A DNA stretch of 57,061 nt, from NCBI RefSeq assembly GCF_000802185.1, contig NZ_KN676113.1, positions 3,930,359 to 3,987,419 of the forward strand, written 5' to 3'. Within the stretch, counting starts at the first letter, position 1, and the number at the start of each line of letters is the position of its first letter. Position numbers and translations under genes: made by a program. Source of the DNA: Belnapia sp. F-4-1 (lineage in GTDB: Bacteria > Pseudomonadota > Alphaproteobacteria > Acetobacterales > Acetobacteraceae). A model generated the notes under the pieces. The model was not told where the DNA came from, did not search any database, and saw only the letters and a list, made by a program, of their open reading frames with translations. Below are positions 18,885 to 27,803 of the stretch, piece by piece.

Positions 18885-19961
18885 ATGAGCACCCGCAAGA
18901 CATACCGCATCGCCGTCATTCCCGGCGACGGCATCGGCAAGGAGACGACGCCCGAGGGGCTGCGCGTGCTGGATGCCGCCGCTCGCCGCTTCGGCTTCGA
19001 CCTCGAGCTGACCCATTACGACTGGTCCTGTGAGACCTATGCCCAGACCGGCAAGATGATGCCGGATGATGGGCTGGAGCAGCTCGGCCGGTCCGACAGC
19101 GTCTTCCTCGGCGCGGTCGGCTGGCCGGGGGTGCCGGACCATGTCTCGCTCTGGGGCCTGCTGATCCCGATTCGCCGGGGCTTCGACCAGTATGTCTCGC
19201 TCCGCCCCTGCAAGCTGCTGCCGGGGTCGAAGTCGCCGCTCGCGGGTCGCGGGCCGGAGGATATCGATTTCTACGTGGTGCGGGAGAACACCGAGGGCGA
19301 GTACAGCTCGATCGGCGGCCGCATGTTTCCGGGGACGGACCGCGAATTCGTCTCGCAGCAGAGTGTCCTGACCCGGATCGGCACCGACCGCATCATCAAG
19401 TATGCCTTCGAGCTGGCGATGACGCGGAAGCGCCGGAAGGTGACGAGCGCCACCAAGTCGAACGGCATCACCTTCACCATGCCCTACTGGGACGAGCGCT
19501 TCGCCGAGATGGCGAAGAACTACCCGGAGGTGACGACCGACCAGTTCCACATCGACATCCTCTGCGCGCATTTCGTGCAGCACCCCGACTGGTTCGACGT
19601 GGTGGTCGGCTCCAACCTGTTCGGCGATATCCTTTCCGACCTCGGCCCGGCCGTCGCGGGCTCCATCGGCATCGCCGCCTCGGCCAATATCAACCCGGAG
19701 AAGGCGCATCCCTCGATGTTCGAGCCGGTGCATGGCTCGGCCCCCGACATCGCCGGCAAATGGATCGCCAACCCCATTGGCCAGATCTGGTCGGGCGCGA
19801 TGATGCTGGAGCATCTGGGCGAGAAGGCCGCCGCCGATGCCATCGTGCAGACCATCGAGCGGATGCTGGCCGAGGGCGGGCCACGTACGCGCGACATGGG
19901 CGGCCAGGCCGGCACGGTGGATGTCGGCAAGGCGCTGGCGGAGGCGGTGGCGCGGGCCTGA
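18885..19961 (+). CDS. Tartrate / D-malate dehydrogenase (isocitrate/isopropylmalate dehydrogenase family)
   Basis: A 358-residue NAD-dependent beta-decarboxylating dehydrogenase. The N-terminus RIAVIPGDGIGKETTPEGL and the metal-binding GSNLFGDILSDLGP and MFEPVHGSAPDIAGK motifs define the family; VVRENTEGEYSSIGGRM is the subtype signature shared by tartrate and D-malate dehydrogenases rather than LeuB. It would oxidatively decarboxylate D-malate or tartrate. ATG 18885 is fixed by GAGGAGA seven bases upstream. It stands alone, divergent from purC. Confidence 0.9.
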   Translation: MSTRKTYRIAVIPGDGIGKETTPEGLRVLDAAARRFGFDLELTHYDWSCETYAQTGKMMPDDGLEQLGRSDSVFLGAVGWPGVPDHVSLWGLLIPIRRGFDQYVSLRPCKLLPGSKSPLAGRGPEDIDFYVVRENTEGEYSSIGGRMFPGTDREFVSQQSVLTRIGTDRIIKYAFELAMTRKRRKVTSATKSNGITFTMPYWDERFAEMAKNYPEVTTDQFHIDILCAHFVQHPDWFDVVVGSNLFGDILSDLGPAVAGSIGIAASANINPEKAHPSMFEPVHGSAPDIAGKWIANPIGQIWSGAMMLEHLGEKAAADAIVQTIERMLAEGGPRTRDMGGQAGTVDVGKALAEAVARA

Positions 19962-20043
19962 TGGCCAACAGGCGCCCCGCGCCGGCCGCTGAGCCTCGCG
20001 GAATCCTGGTCCCGGGATACGGGCCGGGATGAGGCTACGGGGG

Positions 20044-20071
20044 AAAAACCTCGACCCGCATGGGATCGAGG
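20044..20071 (-). terminator. Intrinsic terminator for leftward transcription
   Basis: On the minus strand the RNA folds as CCTCGA-(U)-CCC / GGG-UCGAGG with an AUGC loop, followed directly by UUUUU. It faces transcripts coming from the racemase side, although the iron-box gene at 20190-20438 lies in between on the other strand. Confidence 0.5.
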
Positions 20072-20107
20072 AATTCGATCGAACCCGGTGAGCCGCCCGA
20101 TCGGCCC

Positions 20108-20136
20108 TTGAAGGATCGAACACGCATCGCTAGCAT
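20108..20136 (+). promoter_or_regulatory. Candidate sigma-70 promoter for the 82-residue gene
   Basis: TTGAAG (20108-20113) and TAGCAT (20131-20136) are separated by 17 bases. The predicted start of transcription near 20143 falls just before the Fur-like box at 20147-20161, a placement compatible with repression. Confidence 0.45.
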
Positions 20137-20146
20137 GCTCTTCTGT

Positions 20147-20161
20147 TGCGAGTGATTCTCA
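20147..20161 (+). promoter_or_regulatory. Fur-like iron box upstream of the 82-residue gene
   Basis: TGCGAGTGATTCTCA, identical to the siderophore-operon box (minus strand at 13485-13499) at 14 of 15 positions and differing only at the central base. It lies 28 bases before the ATG at 20190. Confidence 0.6.
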
Positions 20162-20189
20162 ACTCGCTTGCGACCGGAGGAGTTGGTTG

Positions 20190-20438
20190 ATGGGTCACCT
20201 GGCCGCCGAGACCGCCGTCATAGGCCGCCGTTGCGAGCGTGCCGTGGTTACGGCCTATCGAGAGTTGCGCGAAACGGGGAATGACGACCTTTCGGCCTTC
20301 CGCGCCTGCACGACCCTCTATCGCGTGCATCACCCTGAGGCCTCGGTGCAGGAGGCTCGCCGCCTCGTCGCCGAATGGATCGACCACCATGTCGTCCGCG
20401 GCGACACCGGCCCGACCGACGGATGCGAATGCGACTGA
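20190..20438 (+). CDS. Small Cys/His-containing protein, probably iron-regulated, unknown function
   Basis: An 82-residue protein starting MGHLAAETAVIGRR, with GGAGGAG about eight bases upstream of ATG 20190. It has no signal peptide or transmembrane segment. Four Cys (two in a C-terminal CxC, near residues 79-81) and several His (VHHPE, IDHHV) could bind metal. The upstream box is almost the same as that of the siderophore operon, implying induction in iron starvation. I do not recognise the family. It ends three bases from the convergent racemase gene. Confidence 0.7.
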   Translation: MGHLAAETAVIGRRCERAVVTAYRELRETGNDDLSAFRACTTLYRVHHPEASVQEARRLVAEWIDHHVVRGDTGPTDGCECD

Positions 20439-20441
20439 TCG

Positions 20442-21140
20442 TTATTCCGCCCGGGCCCAGGTGATCGCCGCCCGGGCCAGCGCATCGATGCTGTCCGCGA
20501 CCGGGAAAGGCAGGGCGGGGCCCGCCGCGATGCCGAGCGGAATCTCCGTGCAACCCAGCACCACCGCCCGCGCTCCGCGCGCCACAAGGCTGCGCGCGAC
20601 CTCCGCCAGGGGCGCATAGGCCTCCGCCACCCGGTTCGCCTTCACCAGCGCGATGCCGGGCGTGACCCGTTCCTCCATCTCCGCCACCTCCGGCACCAGG
20701 CATTGCCAGCCGCGCTGCTCCAGCCCCTGCTGGTAAAGCCGCATTGCGAGCGTCGCTGCCGTCCCCATCACCCCGACCGGGCCTTCCGTTACGCCGAGCC
20801 GCACCAGCTCATCCGCCGTCGCCTCGACGATATGCAGAATGGGAAGGGCGGTCGCCGCCTGCATCGCCGCATGCCAACCATGGGCGGTGTTGCAGGGGAT
20901 GGCGATGGCGCCGCACCCCGCCGCCTCCAGCCCGCGAATGCCGCGCAACAGGGCCGGCAATGGGTCCTCCCCACCGCTGAGGCGGGCCGCGGTGCGGTCC
21001 GGCACGCGCGGGTCGGACCAGAGCACGGCAGGGATGTGCTCCTGGTCGCGCTCCGCCGGCGTGAGGAGGGTGAGGCGCAGCATGAACTGTGCGCTGGCCA
21101 GCGGGCCCATGCCGCCGAGGACGCCGAGGATCTTGGTCAT
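20442..21140 (-). CDS. Aspartate/glutamate racemase family protein
   Basis: A 232-residue cofactor-independent racemase. The two catalytic cysteines are present as Cys83 (AIPCNTAHGW) and Cys197 (VLGCTEIPL), and the N-terminus ILGVLGGMGPLASAQF matches the RacD/YgeA subgroup. It likely interconverts L- and D-aspartate or related acids in the cytoplasm. It starts 17 bases after the stop of the unknown gene on its right and may share its transcript. Exact substrate is not determinable. Confidence 0.92.
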   Translation of the reverse strand: MTKILGVLGGMGPLASAQFMLRLTLLTPAERDQEHIPAVLWSDPRVPDRTAARLSGGEDPLPALLRGIRGLEAAGCGAIAIPCNTAHGWHAAMQAATALPILHIVEATADELVRLGVTEGPVGVMGTAATLAMRLYQQGLEQRGWQCLVPEVAEMEERVTPGIALVKANRVAEAYAPLAEVARSLVARGARAVVLGCTEIPLGIAAGPALPFPVADSIDALARAAITWARAE

Positions 21141-21157
21141 GCCGGCACCATGCCCGA

Positions 21158-21808
21158 TCAGGGCAGCCGCATGAAGTTCGCCGTTGCGCTGGCCCGGGCG
21201 ATCAGCGCGCGCATATCCGGGTTCTCATGCCCGCCCTCGGCGGTCAGCGCCTCCATCGGGCAATAGAACTCGTGCGGCTGCGCCACCTGGTTACGGGCGA
21301 AGCCTTCGTAGTGCCGGCTCTTCAGGCCGAAGACCACGCGCACGTCGCGCACCGGCAGGATCAATGGCTGCGCCGGCTCCGCCTTCAGCATGCGGATCAA
21401 TCGCCAGCGCGGCGTCGCGTCATTCGGCTGCGCCGGGCCGAGCAGCCAGTCGAGAGGGCAGTAGGCCATCAGCGAAGAGGTGGTCGGGGCGAAGCGGGAG
21501 CGTTTGTCGAGCAGGTTCTGCAGCGAGGAACAGGCCTCGATGCAGAGGATGTCGACATAAGGATCGATGGAGTCGGTGGAGAAGTGCAGCCAGAGCCCGT
21601 CCGGCAGGGTACGCAGGCGATTGGAGCTTGGCAGCTTCAGATAGGGTTGATTGGTCGCTGCGATATCGCCGGGACGACCGCGGAGCCAGGTGCCCGGCTG
21701 CTTTGGGCTGGCGACGACGCCTGGCGGGCGTTGCGGCCACTTCTTGAGTTGCGACCGCACCTGGCGATCCAGGAAGTGGGGTGGTGCGGACCTCAAAGTC
21801 TCGCTCAT
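21158..21808 (-). CDS. Protein of unknown function
   Basis: A 216-residue soluble protein from ATG 21808 (MSETLRSAPPHFLDRQ); a GTG at 21847 would add 13 residues. It contains GLWLHFSTDSIDPYVDILCIE, LMAYCPLDWLLGP and GFARNQVAQPHEFYCPME, with no signal peptide or obvious catalytic motif. I do not recognise the family. Codon use is somewhat less GC-extreme than the neighbours and the upstream region is AT-rich, which hints at acquisition by transfer. It precedes the racemase gene by 17 bases, suggesting a two-gene unit. Confidence 0.68.
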   Translation of the reverse strand: MSETLRSAPPHFLDRQVRSQLKKWPQRPPGVVASPKQPGTWLRGRPGDIAATNQPYLKLPSSNRLRTLPDGLWLHFSTDSIDPYVDILCIEACSSLQNLLDKRSRFAPTTSSLMAYCPLDWLLGPAQPNDATPRWRLIRMLKAEPAQPLILPVRDVRVVFGLKSRHYEGFARNQVAQPHEFYCPMEALTAEGGHENPDMRALIARASATANFMRLP

Positions 21809-21847
21809 CGAATGTATCCCGAGCCGTTCATGCAACCAGCGCGTCAC

Positions 21848-21875
21848 AATGTAGTGATACTAATCGAATTAGCAA
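21848..21875 (-). promoter_or_regulatory. Candidate promoter and small palindrome upstream of the unknown gene
   Basis: Minus-strand TTGCTA (21875-21870) and TACATT (21853-21848) are 16 bases apart. The spacer contains CTAAT-TCG-ATTAG (21860-21872), a perfect 5-3-5 inverted repeat that could be an operator. The predicted transcript start favours ATG 21808 over GTG 21847. Confidence 0.35.
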
Positions 21876-22059
21876 CGATAATTCGGGAGGTGTCTGATTT
21901 GTTCCTCAGCGGATGTTGGTAAAAGTCGGGCGAACATTCGAAATTACTTGCAGAATCTCCAGTAAACGCCTGTGAATATTTGCTTTTAGAGAAACGGTCA
22001 CGACGTCCCGTTACGCGAAGCTTGCTCCCCTCGATGGGACGTGCCGGTCCCCAGGCATG
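21876..22059. other. AT-rich intergenic region
   Basis: The gap between the unknown gene and gltA is about 300 bases and clearly less GC-rich than anywhere else in the window (runs such as AATATTTGCTTTTAGAG). Apart from the promoter-like elements at its left and the gltA terminator at its right I see no gene; a short minus-strand frame crossing it would run through the terminator and the end of gltA and is not credible. Confidence 0.5.
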
Positions 22060-22089
22060 AAAAAACCGGCCGGGGTTGCCCCCGGCCGG
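22060..22089 (-). terminator. Rho-independent terminator of gltA
   Basis: A 10-base-pair stem (CCGGCCGGGG at 22066-22075 with CCCCGGCCGG at 22080-22089) and a four-base loop, followed on the minus strand by TTTTTT. It begins 27 bases after the gltA stop. Confidence 0.9.
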
Positions 22090-22115
22090 CTCGTTGTCGC
22101 TCCGGACTCGCCGGA

Positions 22116-23435
22116 TCAGTCGCGGCGGCTGACCGGCACGTAGTCGCGTGTCGGGGCGCCACTGTAGATCTGCCGCGGCCGGCCGATGCGCTGCGCCGGA
22201 TCCTCGATCAGCTCCTTCCACTGGCTCACCCAGCCGACCGTGCGGGCAACGGCGAAGAGCACGGTGAACATGTGGGTGGGGATGCCCATCGCCTTCAGGA
22301 TGATGCCTGAGTAGAAATCGACGTTCGGGTAGAGCTTGCGGGAGACGAAGTAGTCGTCCTCAAGCGCGATCCGCTCCATCTCCATCGCCATGTCGAGCAG
22401 CGGCTCGTCCTTGATGCCGAGTTCGGCGAGCACCTCATGGCAGGTGTCCTTCATGATCTTCGCGCGCGGGTCGAAGTTCTTGTAGACCCGGTGGCCGAAG
22501 CCCATGAGCTTGGTGTGGGCGTTCTTGTCCTTCACCTGCCGAATGAACTCGGGGATGTTCTCCGGCTTGCCGATCTCGCCGAGCATCTTCAGCACGGCTT
22601 CGTTGGCGCCGCCATGCGCCGGGCCCCAGAGCGCGGCGATGCCGGCGGCGACGCAGGCGAAGGGGTTGGCACCGGTCGAGCCGGCAAGGCGCACCGTGCT
22701 GGTCGAGGCGTTTTGCTCGTGATCCGCATGCAAAACCAGGATGCGGTCCATGGCGCGCGAAAGGATCGGGTTGCTGACATAGGGCTCCGCCGGCACGGCG
22801 TTGAGCATGTAGAGGAAATTCTCCGCATAGCTCAGGTCGTTGCGCGGATACATGAAGGGCTGGCCGATCGAGTACTTGTAGGCCCAGGCCGCGATGGTCG
22901 GCACCTTGGCGATCAGGCGGAAGGCCGCCACCTCGCGCTGCCGCGCGTCGTTGATGTCGAGGTTGTCGTGGTAGAAGGCCGCGAGCGCGCCGACCACGCC
23001 GCACAGGATCGCCATCGGGTGCGCGTCGCGCCGGAAGCCGTCGAAGAAGCGCCGCAGCTGCTCATGCAGCATGGTGTGGTAGGTGACGTTCTTGCGGAAC
23101 TCGGCGAGCTGGCTTGCATTCGGCAGTTCGCCTTCAAGCAGCAGGTAGGCGACCTCGGTGAAGTCGGACTGCTCGGCCAACTGCTCGATCGGGTAGCCGC
23201 GATAGAGCAGCACCCCGGCATCGCCGTCGATATAGGTGATCTTGCTCTCGCAGGAGGCCGTCGCACCATAGCCCGGATCGAAGGTGAAGACGCCCAGATC
23301 ACCATAGAGCTTGCGGATGTCGGCCACCGCCGGGCCAAGCGTGCCGGACAGCAGCGGCAGGGTCGTGCTGCGGTTGGTCCCGTCCAAGGTGACGGTGACG
23401 GTTGGCTTGGCCGCCCCGGATTCCGTGCTGCTCAT
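22116..23435 (-). CDS. gltA: Citrate synthase
   Basis: A 439-residue type II (hexameric) citrate synthase, the first enzyme of the TCA cycle. Landmarks include the N-terminal [41 protein letters not shown], the active-site [15 protein letters not shown] and [15 protein letters not shown]. Length is standard. ATG 23435 gives the normal N-terminus [11 protein letters not shown]. It is monocistronic: a promoter-like region lies upstream and a strong intrinsic terminator downstream. Confidence 0.97.
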   Translation of the reverse strand: MSSTESGAAKPTVTVTLDGTNRSTTLPLLSGTLGPAVADIRKLYGDLGVFTFDPGYGATASCESKITYIDGDAGVLLYRGYPIEQLAEQSDFTEVAYLLLEGELPNASQLAEFRKNVTYHTMLHEQLRRFFDGFRRDAHPMAILCGVVGALAAFYHDNLDINDARQREVAAFRLIAKVPTIAAWAYKYSIGQPFMYPRNDLSYAENFLYMLNAVPAEPYVSNPILSRAMDRILVLHADHEQNASTSTVRLAGSTGANPFACVAAGIAALWGPAHGGANEAVLKMLGEIGKPENIPEFIRQVKDKNAHTKLMGFGHRVYKNFDPRAKIMKDTCHEVLAELGIKDEPLLDMAMEMERIALEDDYFVSRKLYPNVDFYSGIILKAMGIPTHMFTVLFAVARTVGWVSQWKELIEDPAQRIGRPRQIYSGAPTRDYVPVSRRD

Positions 23436-23497
23436 GTTGCCTGTGTCCTCGGATGTTGCGGCCGTGCCAGGAAGACGCGGTCCGGATGGTGCGGTGC

Positions 23498-23527
23498 AAG
23501 ATATCGGGTGGTGTCGCGGCTTGGCAA
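23498..23527 (-). promoter_or_regulatory. Candidate gltA promoter
   Basis: Minus-strand TTGCCA (23527-23522) and TATCTT (23503-23498) with an 18-base spacer, about 60 bases upstream of the gltA ATG. Confidence 0.35.
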
Positions 23528-23574
23528 CGCGGCCTGGAACGGGCCGCGAACGCACGGGTTTCGCCGCTCCCGGT

Positions 23575-24114
23575 TCAGGACTTGGGGCGCCAGATCTCGG
23601 GCGGCGTGGCGTCGGGGGTGAACAGGCCGCGGCCAGCGTTCCGGGCAGCGGCTTCGAGACTTGCATCGGCAGGCTGAACCAGCGCCCAGCCGGCCCTAGC
23701 CAGCGCCCGGTCGAGAATGACGCCGCCGGCTTCGCAGCGTCCGAGCGCCCGGCCTTGCCGGTCCCGCCCCCGCACCAGGCATTCGACCGCCCGGCTCCGA
23801 ACCAGCCGCGCCAAGGCATCCGCCGCACCGGCGGCGCAATCCTCGGCGCCGCACCGTGCAGCGCCCCGCTCCGGCACGGCGATGCCAGACAGCCGCAAGA
23901 CCCGCCCGCCGAGGCGGAGCGTGTCCGCATCGACCACCATGACGTCCTGCGCCGCAGCCGTCCAACGCTGCTCCGCCGGCGCGGAGCCCATTAGCTCGCG
24001 CGGCAGGGCGACCGCCAGCAACGCCACTGCCCCGATCAGGCCGCAGCCGACGGCGAGCGCCCCCAGCGGCGGGAGGGGGGGAGGGGCAGGACGGAAAATG
24101 CGGCGCTGCCGCAT
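23575..24114 (-). CDS. Thermonuclease (SNase-like) family protein with degenerate active site
   Basis: About 179 residues from ATG 24114: a cytoplasmic Arg/Pro stretch, one N-terminal membrane segment ([19 protein letters not shown]) and an SNase-like OB-fold domain. [21 protein letters not shown] corresponds to the family's DGDT..RL.GID, and RQGRALGR holds the later catalytic Arg. The Asp of the usual GIDAPE is replaced (GIAVPE), so a calcium ligand is missing and nuclease activity is uncertain. Four Cys in the domain suggest disulfides outside the cytoplasm. A TTG at 24150 is an alternative start. Confidence 0.78.
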   Translation of the reverse strand: MRQRRIFRPAPPPLPPLGALAVGCGLIGAVALLAVALPRELMGSAPAEQRWTAAAQDVMVVDADTLRLGGRVLRLSGIAVPERGAARCGAEDCAAGAADALARLVRSRAVECLVRGRDRQGRALGRCEAGGVILDRALARAGWALVQPADASLEAAARNAGRGLFTPDATPPEIWRPKS

Positions 24115-24172
24115 GATGCGGCAGCTAGCGCTGTCGTGATCGACTCGCAATCGAACTTGATGTCGCGATCAA

Positions 24173-25690
24173 TCAGCGAGCCAGCGCCGCCTCGTAGGAG
24201 GCCGGCTCGGTCAGCAGCACCCGCGCCACCGCCGCATCCGCCGGCTTGGCCTCGGCTGGCGGGCAGGTTTCCCGCAATGCGGCCACCTCGCTCGCCGGCA
24301 CCGGGGCACGAGCCGCCCGTTGCCGTGCCAGGGCGGCGATCATGGGAGGATCGTCCAGCCGCAACCGGGCGAGGCCCGCCTCGGTCGCCTCCTCGCCGAG
24401 GCTGGTGCAGAGCGCCGGCAGCACGCCGAGCCCCTGGAGCGGCCAGCCCAGCGGCGCCAGCACGCGCGACCAGGTCACCAGCAGCTCGCCGCCATTCGGC
24501 AGCGGCATGACGAGCTGCACCAGCCCCTTGCCGGTGGTCGCGCTGCCGACGACCACGGCCCGGCCCTGATCGGCCAGCGCCGCGGCGACGATTTCCGCCG
24601 CCGAGGCCGTCCGCCCATCGACCAGCACGACGACCGGCGCCCCGCCGGTGCGGTCGCCGAGCATCGCCAGATAGACCCGCGCCGCATCCGGGTGCCGCCC
24701 CGCCGTCCGCGCCACCACCCCACCGGGCAGGAAGGCACCCGCCACCGCCACCGCCTGGCCGAGCAGCCCGCCGCGATTGCCGCGGAGGTCGAGCACCACC
24801 CCGCGCGGCCGGGCGGCGCGGGCGCCATCGGGCGGGAAGGCCTCGGCCAGCGCCTCCAGCACATGCCGGTCGGTGGCGCTGGAGAAATTGTCGAGCCGGA
24901 TCCAGAGTATGTCGTCCCGTCGCTCGGCATGGACGGTCTCCGGCGGCAGCAGGCTGCGCAGCAGCCGGGCGGTGAAGCGCCGCCCGCCGCGCTGCAGGCG
25001 AAGCACCACCTCGGTCCCGGCCGGGCCCTCCAGCAGTGAGGCGGCACCGACCAGGTCATCGGCCGAGACGGAGGCCCCATCGATCGCCAGCACCCGGTCG
25101 TTAGGCCGGAGCCCTGCCGCGGCCGCCGGCCCGCCGGGCAGGATGGTCGCCAGCACCACCTCGCGCCCTCGCCCGACCGCCAGCCGCAGGCCAAGCCCCA
25201 CCTGGCCGACGCGCCGGCCGCGCGCTGCCCCAGCCTCTTCCGGCGTCAGGTAGCGGCTGTAGGGATCGAGATGGTTGAACAGTTCCTCGAAGCCGCTGCG
25301 CAGCATCCGCTCCGGCCCAGCCCGGCGCAGCAGCGACGAATGCTGCCAGGCCACCTCGAAAAGGGCGGAGAGGCCGAGGGCAAGGCCGGGCGCCGTGGCA
25401 TCCGGCGGCGCATTGGGCAGGGGCGGGGGGAGGGGACGGGCGGCGAGCAACCGGTCGCCGGCATTCAGCAGCAGCGTGCCGGAGCGCATCTCCGCCTTGA
25501 GCTGGGGGTCGAGCACTTCGAGGCCGCGAAGCGTCCAAAGGCCGAGATCGGCCGGCGGCGCACCTTCCAGATGCCGCTCCAGCACCGCGCCGAGCGCGGT
25601 GGAAAGAACCGCCTGCACCGGCTCCCGCGGGAAGCCCTCCTGCGCCGCTGCGCCGCGCCCGGCCAGCGCGGCGAGCAGCAGCAGGATCAG
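24173..25690 (-). CDS. S41 family C-terminal processing peptidase-like protein
   Basis: A periplasmic S41-type protease. After a signal peptide (ALILLLLAALAGRGAAAQEG) come an N-terminal helical region, a PDZ domain (ILPGGPAAAAGLRPNDRVLAIDG) and a tail-specific protease domain with LDLRGNRGG, the catalytic Ser in GRTASAAEI and Lys in TTGKGLVQ. It should cleave envelope proteins. Start is problematic: the frame enters from inside rnr, and no ATG, GTG or TTG precedes the signal peptide closely. I give CTG 25690, which overlaps the rnr stop (CTGA). Alternatives are ATG 25861 inside rnr, or GTG 25618, which would delete the signal peptide. Confidence 0.82.
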   Translation of the reverse strand: MILLLLAALAGRGAAAQEGFPREPVQAVLSTALGAVLERHLEGAPPADLGLWTLRGLEVLDPQLKAEMRSGTLLLNAGDRLLAARPLPPPLPNAPPDATAPGLALGLSALFEVAWQHSSLLRRAGPERMLRSGFEELFNHLDPYSRYLTPEEAGAARGRRVGQVGLGLRLAVGRGREVVLATILPGGPAAAAGLRPNDRVLAIDGASVSADDLVGAASLLEGPAGTEVVLRLQRGGRRFTARLLRSLLPPETVHAERRDDILWIRLDNFSSATDRHVLEALAEAFPPDGARAARPRGVVLDLRGNRGGLLGQAVAVAGAFLPGGVVARTAGRHPDAARVYLAMLGDRTGGAPVVVLVDGRTASAAEIVAAALADQGRAVVVGSATTGKGLVQLVMPLPNGGELLVTWSRVLAPLGWPLQGLGVLPALCTSLGEEATEAGLARLRLDDPPMIAALARQRAARAPVPASEVAALRETCPPAEAKPADAAVARVLLTEPASYEAALAR

Positions 25691-27803
25691 CGCCGCCGCA
25701 CGCCGCGGGGCCTGGCGGGCATGCCCTGCATCAGGTGGAAGGTGAGGCCGCCGGTACGCGGCACGGCCTCGGCCAGACGAACCTCCACCGCCTGCCCCAG
25801 GGCAAAGCGCAGCCCGGTCCTCTGGCCCGCCAGGGCGTGCCGCGGCAAATCCTGCAACCATCGATCGTCCGGCAGGGACGCGAGAGGAACAATTCCCGCC
25901 GCGCCAGTCGCCTCTAGGGTGACGAACAGGCCGAAGCGTGTCACCCCAGAAATGTGTGCGGGAAACACGTCCCCGATACGATGTGCCATATAAGCCGCAA
26001 GATAGCGCTCGACGGCGTCACGCTCAGCCGCGGCGGCGCGGCGCTCGGTGGCGGTGACGTGCTCGCCGGTTTCGGGGAAGCGGCCCGCCTCCTCCTCGGT
26101 CAGCCCATCCGGCCCAAGGCGGAGGCCACGGATCAGCGCGCGATGCACCAGGAGGTCGGCATAGCGCCGGATGGGGCTGGTGAAATGCGCATAGCGCGGC
26201 AGCGCCAAGCCGAAATGGCCGATATTGTCCGGCGCATAGGCGGCCTGCGACTGGCCGCGCAGCAGCGTCTCATTGACCAGCCGCTCCTCGGCCGTGCCGC
26301 GGACCCGCTCCAGCACCCGGGCGAGATCCGCCGGCCGCACCCGGTCGCCAGGCGGCAGGGCGATGTCGAAGGTGCTGAGGAAGGTCCGCAGCCCCTCCAG
26401 CTTTTCGTCTGAGGGCCGGTCGTGGACGCGGTACATGCAGGGCTGGCCGAGCCGCTCCAGCTCCTCCGCCGCCGCGACATTGGCGGCGATCATGAACTCC
26501 TCGATCAGGCGGTGCGCGGCGAGGCGGGCGCGTGGCTCGACGGCGAGCACCCGGCCTGCCTCGTCCAGCCGGACCCGCCGCTCCGGCAGGTCGAGATCGA
26601 GCGTGCCGCGTCGGTCACGTGCTGTCTGCAAGGCGGCATAGGCGCCGAGCAGGGCATCCCGCGTCCCCGCCGGGTCCCCGCCCGCCTCGAACCCCTCATA
26701 GGTGAGGCGCGCGGCGCTCCGCATGATCCCCCGCCCGAAGCGGTGGCCGGTCTTGGTCCCGGCCGCGTCGAGGGTGATCTCGGCGAAGAGGCAGCCGCGA
26801 TCCTCGCCCGGCTTCAGGCTGCACCAGCCGTTGGAGAGCGCCTCCGGCAGCATCGGCACGACGCGGTCGGGGAAGTAGACGCTGTTGCCGCGCAGCCAGG
26901 CCTCGCGGTCGAGGGCGCTGCCGGGGCGGACGTAATGCGCGACATCGGCGATGGCGACGAGCAGCCGCCAGCCATCCGCCAGTGGCTCGGCCCAGACCGC
27001 ATCGTCGAAGTCGCGCGCGTCCTCGCCATCGATGGTGACGAGCGGGATGGCGCGCAGATCCTCCCGCACCTCGGGCGTGACGGCCCGCGCCGCCGCGGCC
27101 TCGGCCAGCGCCGCATCGGGCATGGCATGCGGAATGCCGTGAACATGGATGCAGAGCAGCGAAACCGAGCGAGGCTCCCCCATCCGCCCAAGCCGCTCGA
27201 CGATCCGCGCCGGGCGGAGGCCCATCGGCCGGCCCGGCAGCGGCTCGGCGAGGACCAGCTCGCCCGGCTCGGCGCCGCCCGCCTCGCCTGTCGGCACCTC
27301 CCACTCGGCGCGGTGGCGGCGGTCGACCGGCTTGACCCGGCCATCCTCGAAGATGCCGAGCAGGCGCGCGGGGGCGCTGCCGATGCGCTTCACCGTGCTG
27401 CCGTCGTAGCGGCCGCGGCCGGCCGGCTTGAGCCGGGCCAGCACCCGCTCGCCCGGCGCCAGGGCCGGCTGGCCCGCGCGCTCGGGGCGCATATAGACGA
27501 GCGGCATCTCGCCCTGCTCGGCCTTCCAGCCGAGCGGCCGGGCCAGCGGGTCGCCATCCGGGTCGGTACCGAAGACCTCGACCACCGCCATCTCCGGCAG
27601 CCGTCCCGGCGCGGCGAGGCCCCGGCGGCCGGCCGGCATGACGCTGCCCTCCGCCAGTACGTCCTTCAGCAGGGCACGGAGCGCCGGGCGCTGGTCGGAG
27701 GAGAGGCCGAAATGCCGGCTGATCTCGCTCTTGCCGACCTTGCCCGGCGCGGCCTCGATGAAGCGGCGCAACTCCTCCTTGGAGGGGAGGGGGCGCTCCA
27801 TCA

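Noticed and set aside
21844-22221. A 125-codon minus-strand frame across the AT-rich gap
   Set aside because: It begins inside gltA out of frame and crosses the strong gltA terminator.
24142-24152. GACTCGCAATC before the SNase-like gene as a third iron box
   Set aside because: It shares 11 bases with the site at 13492-13502 but the other half (TGAGAAT) is absent.
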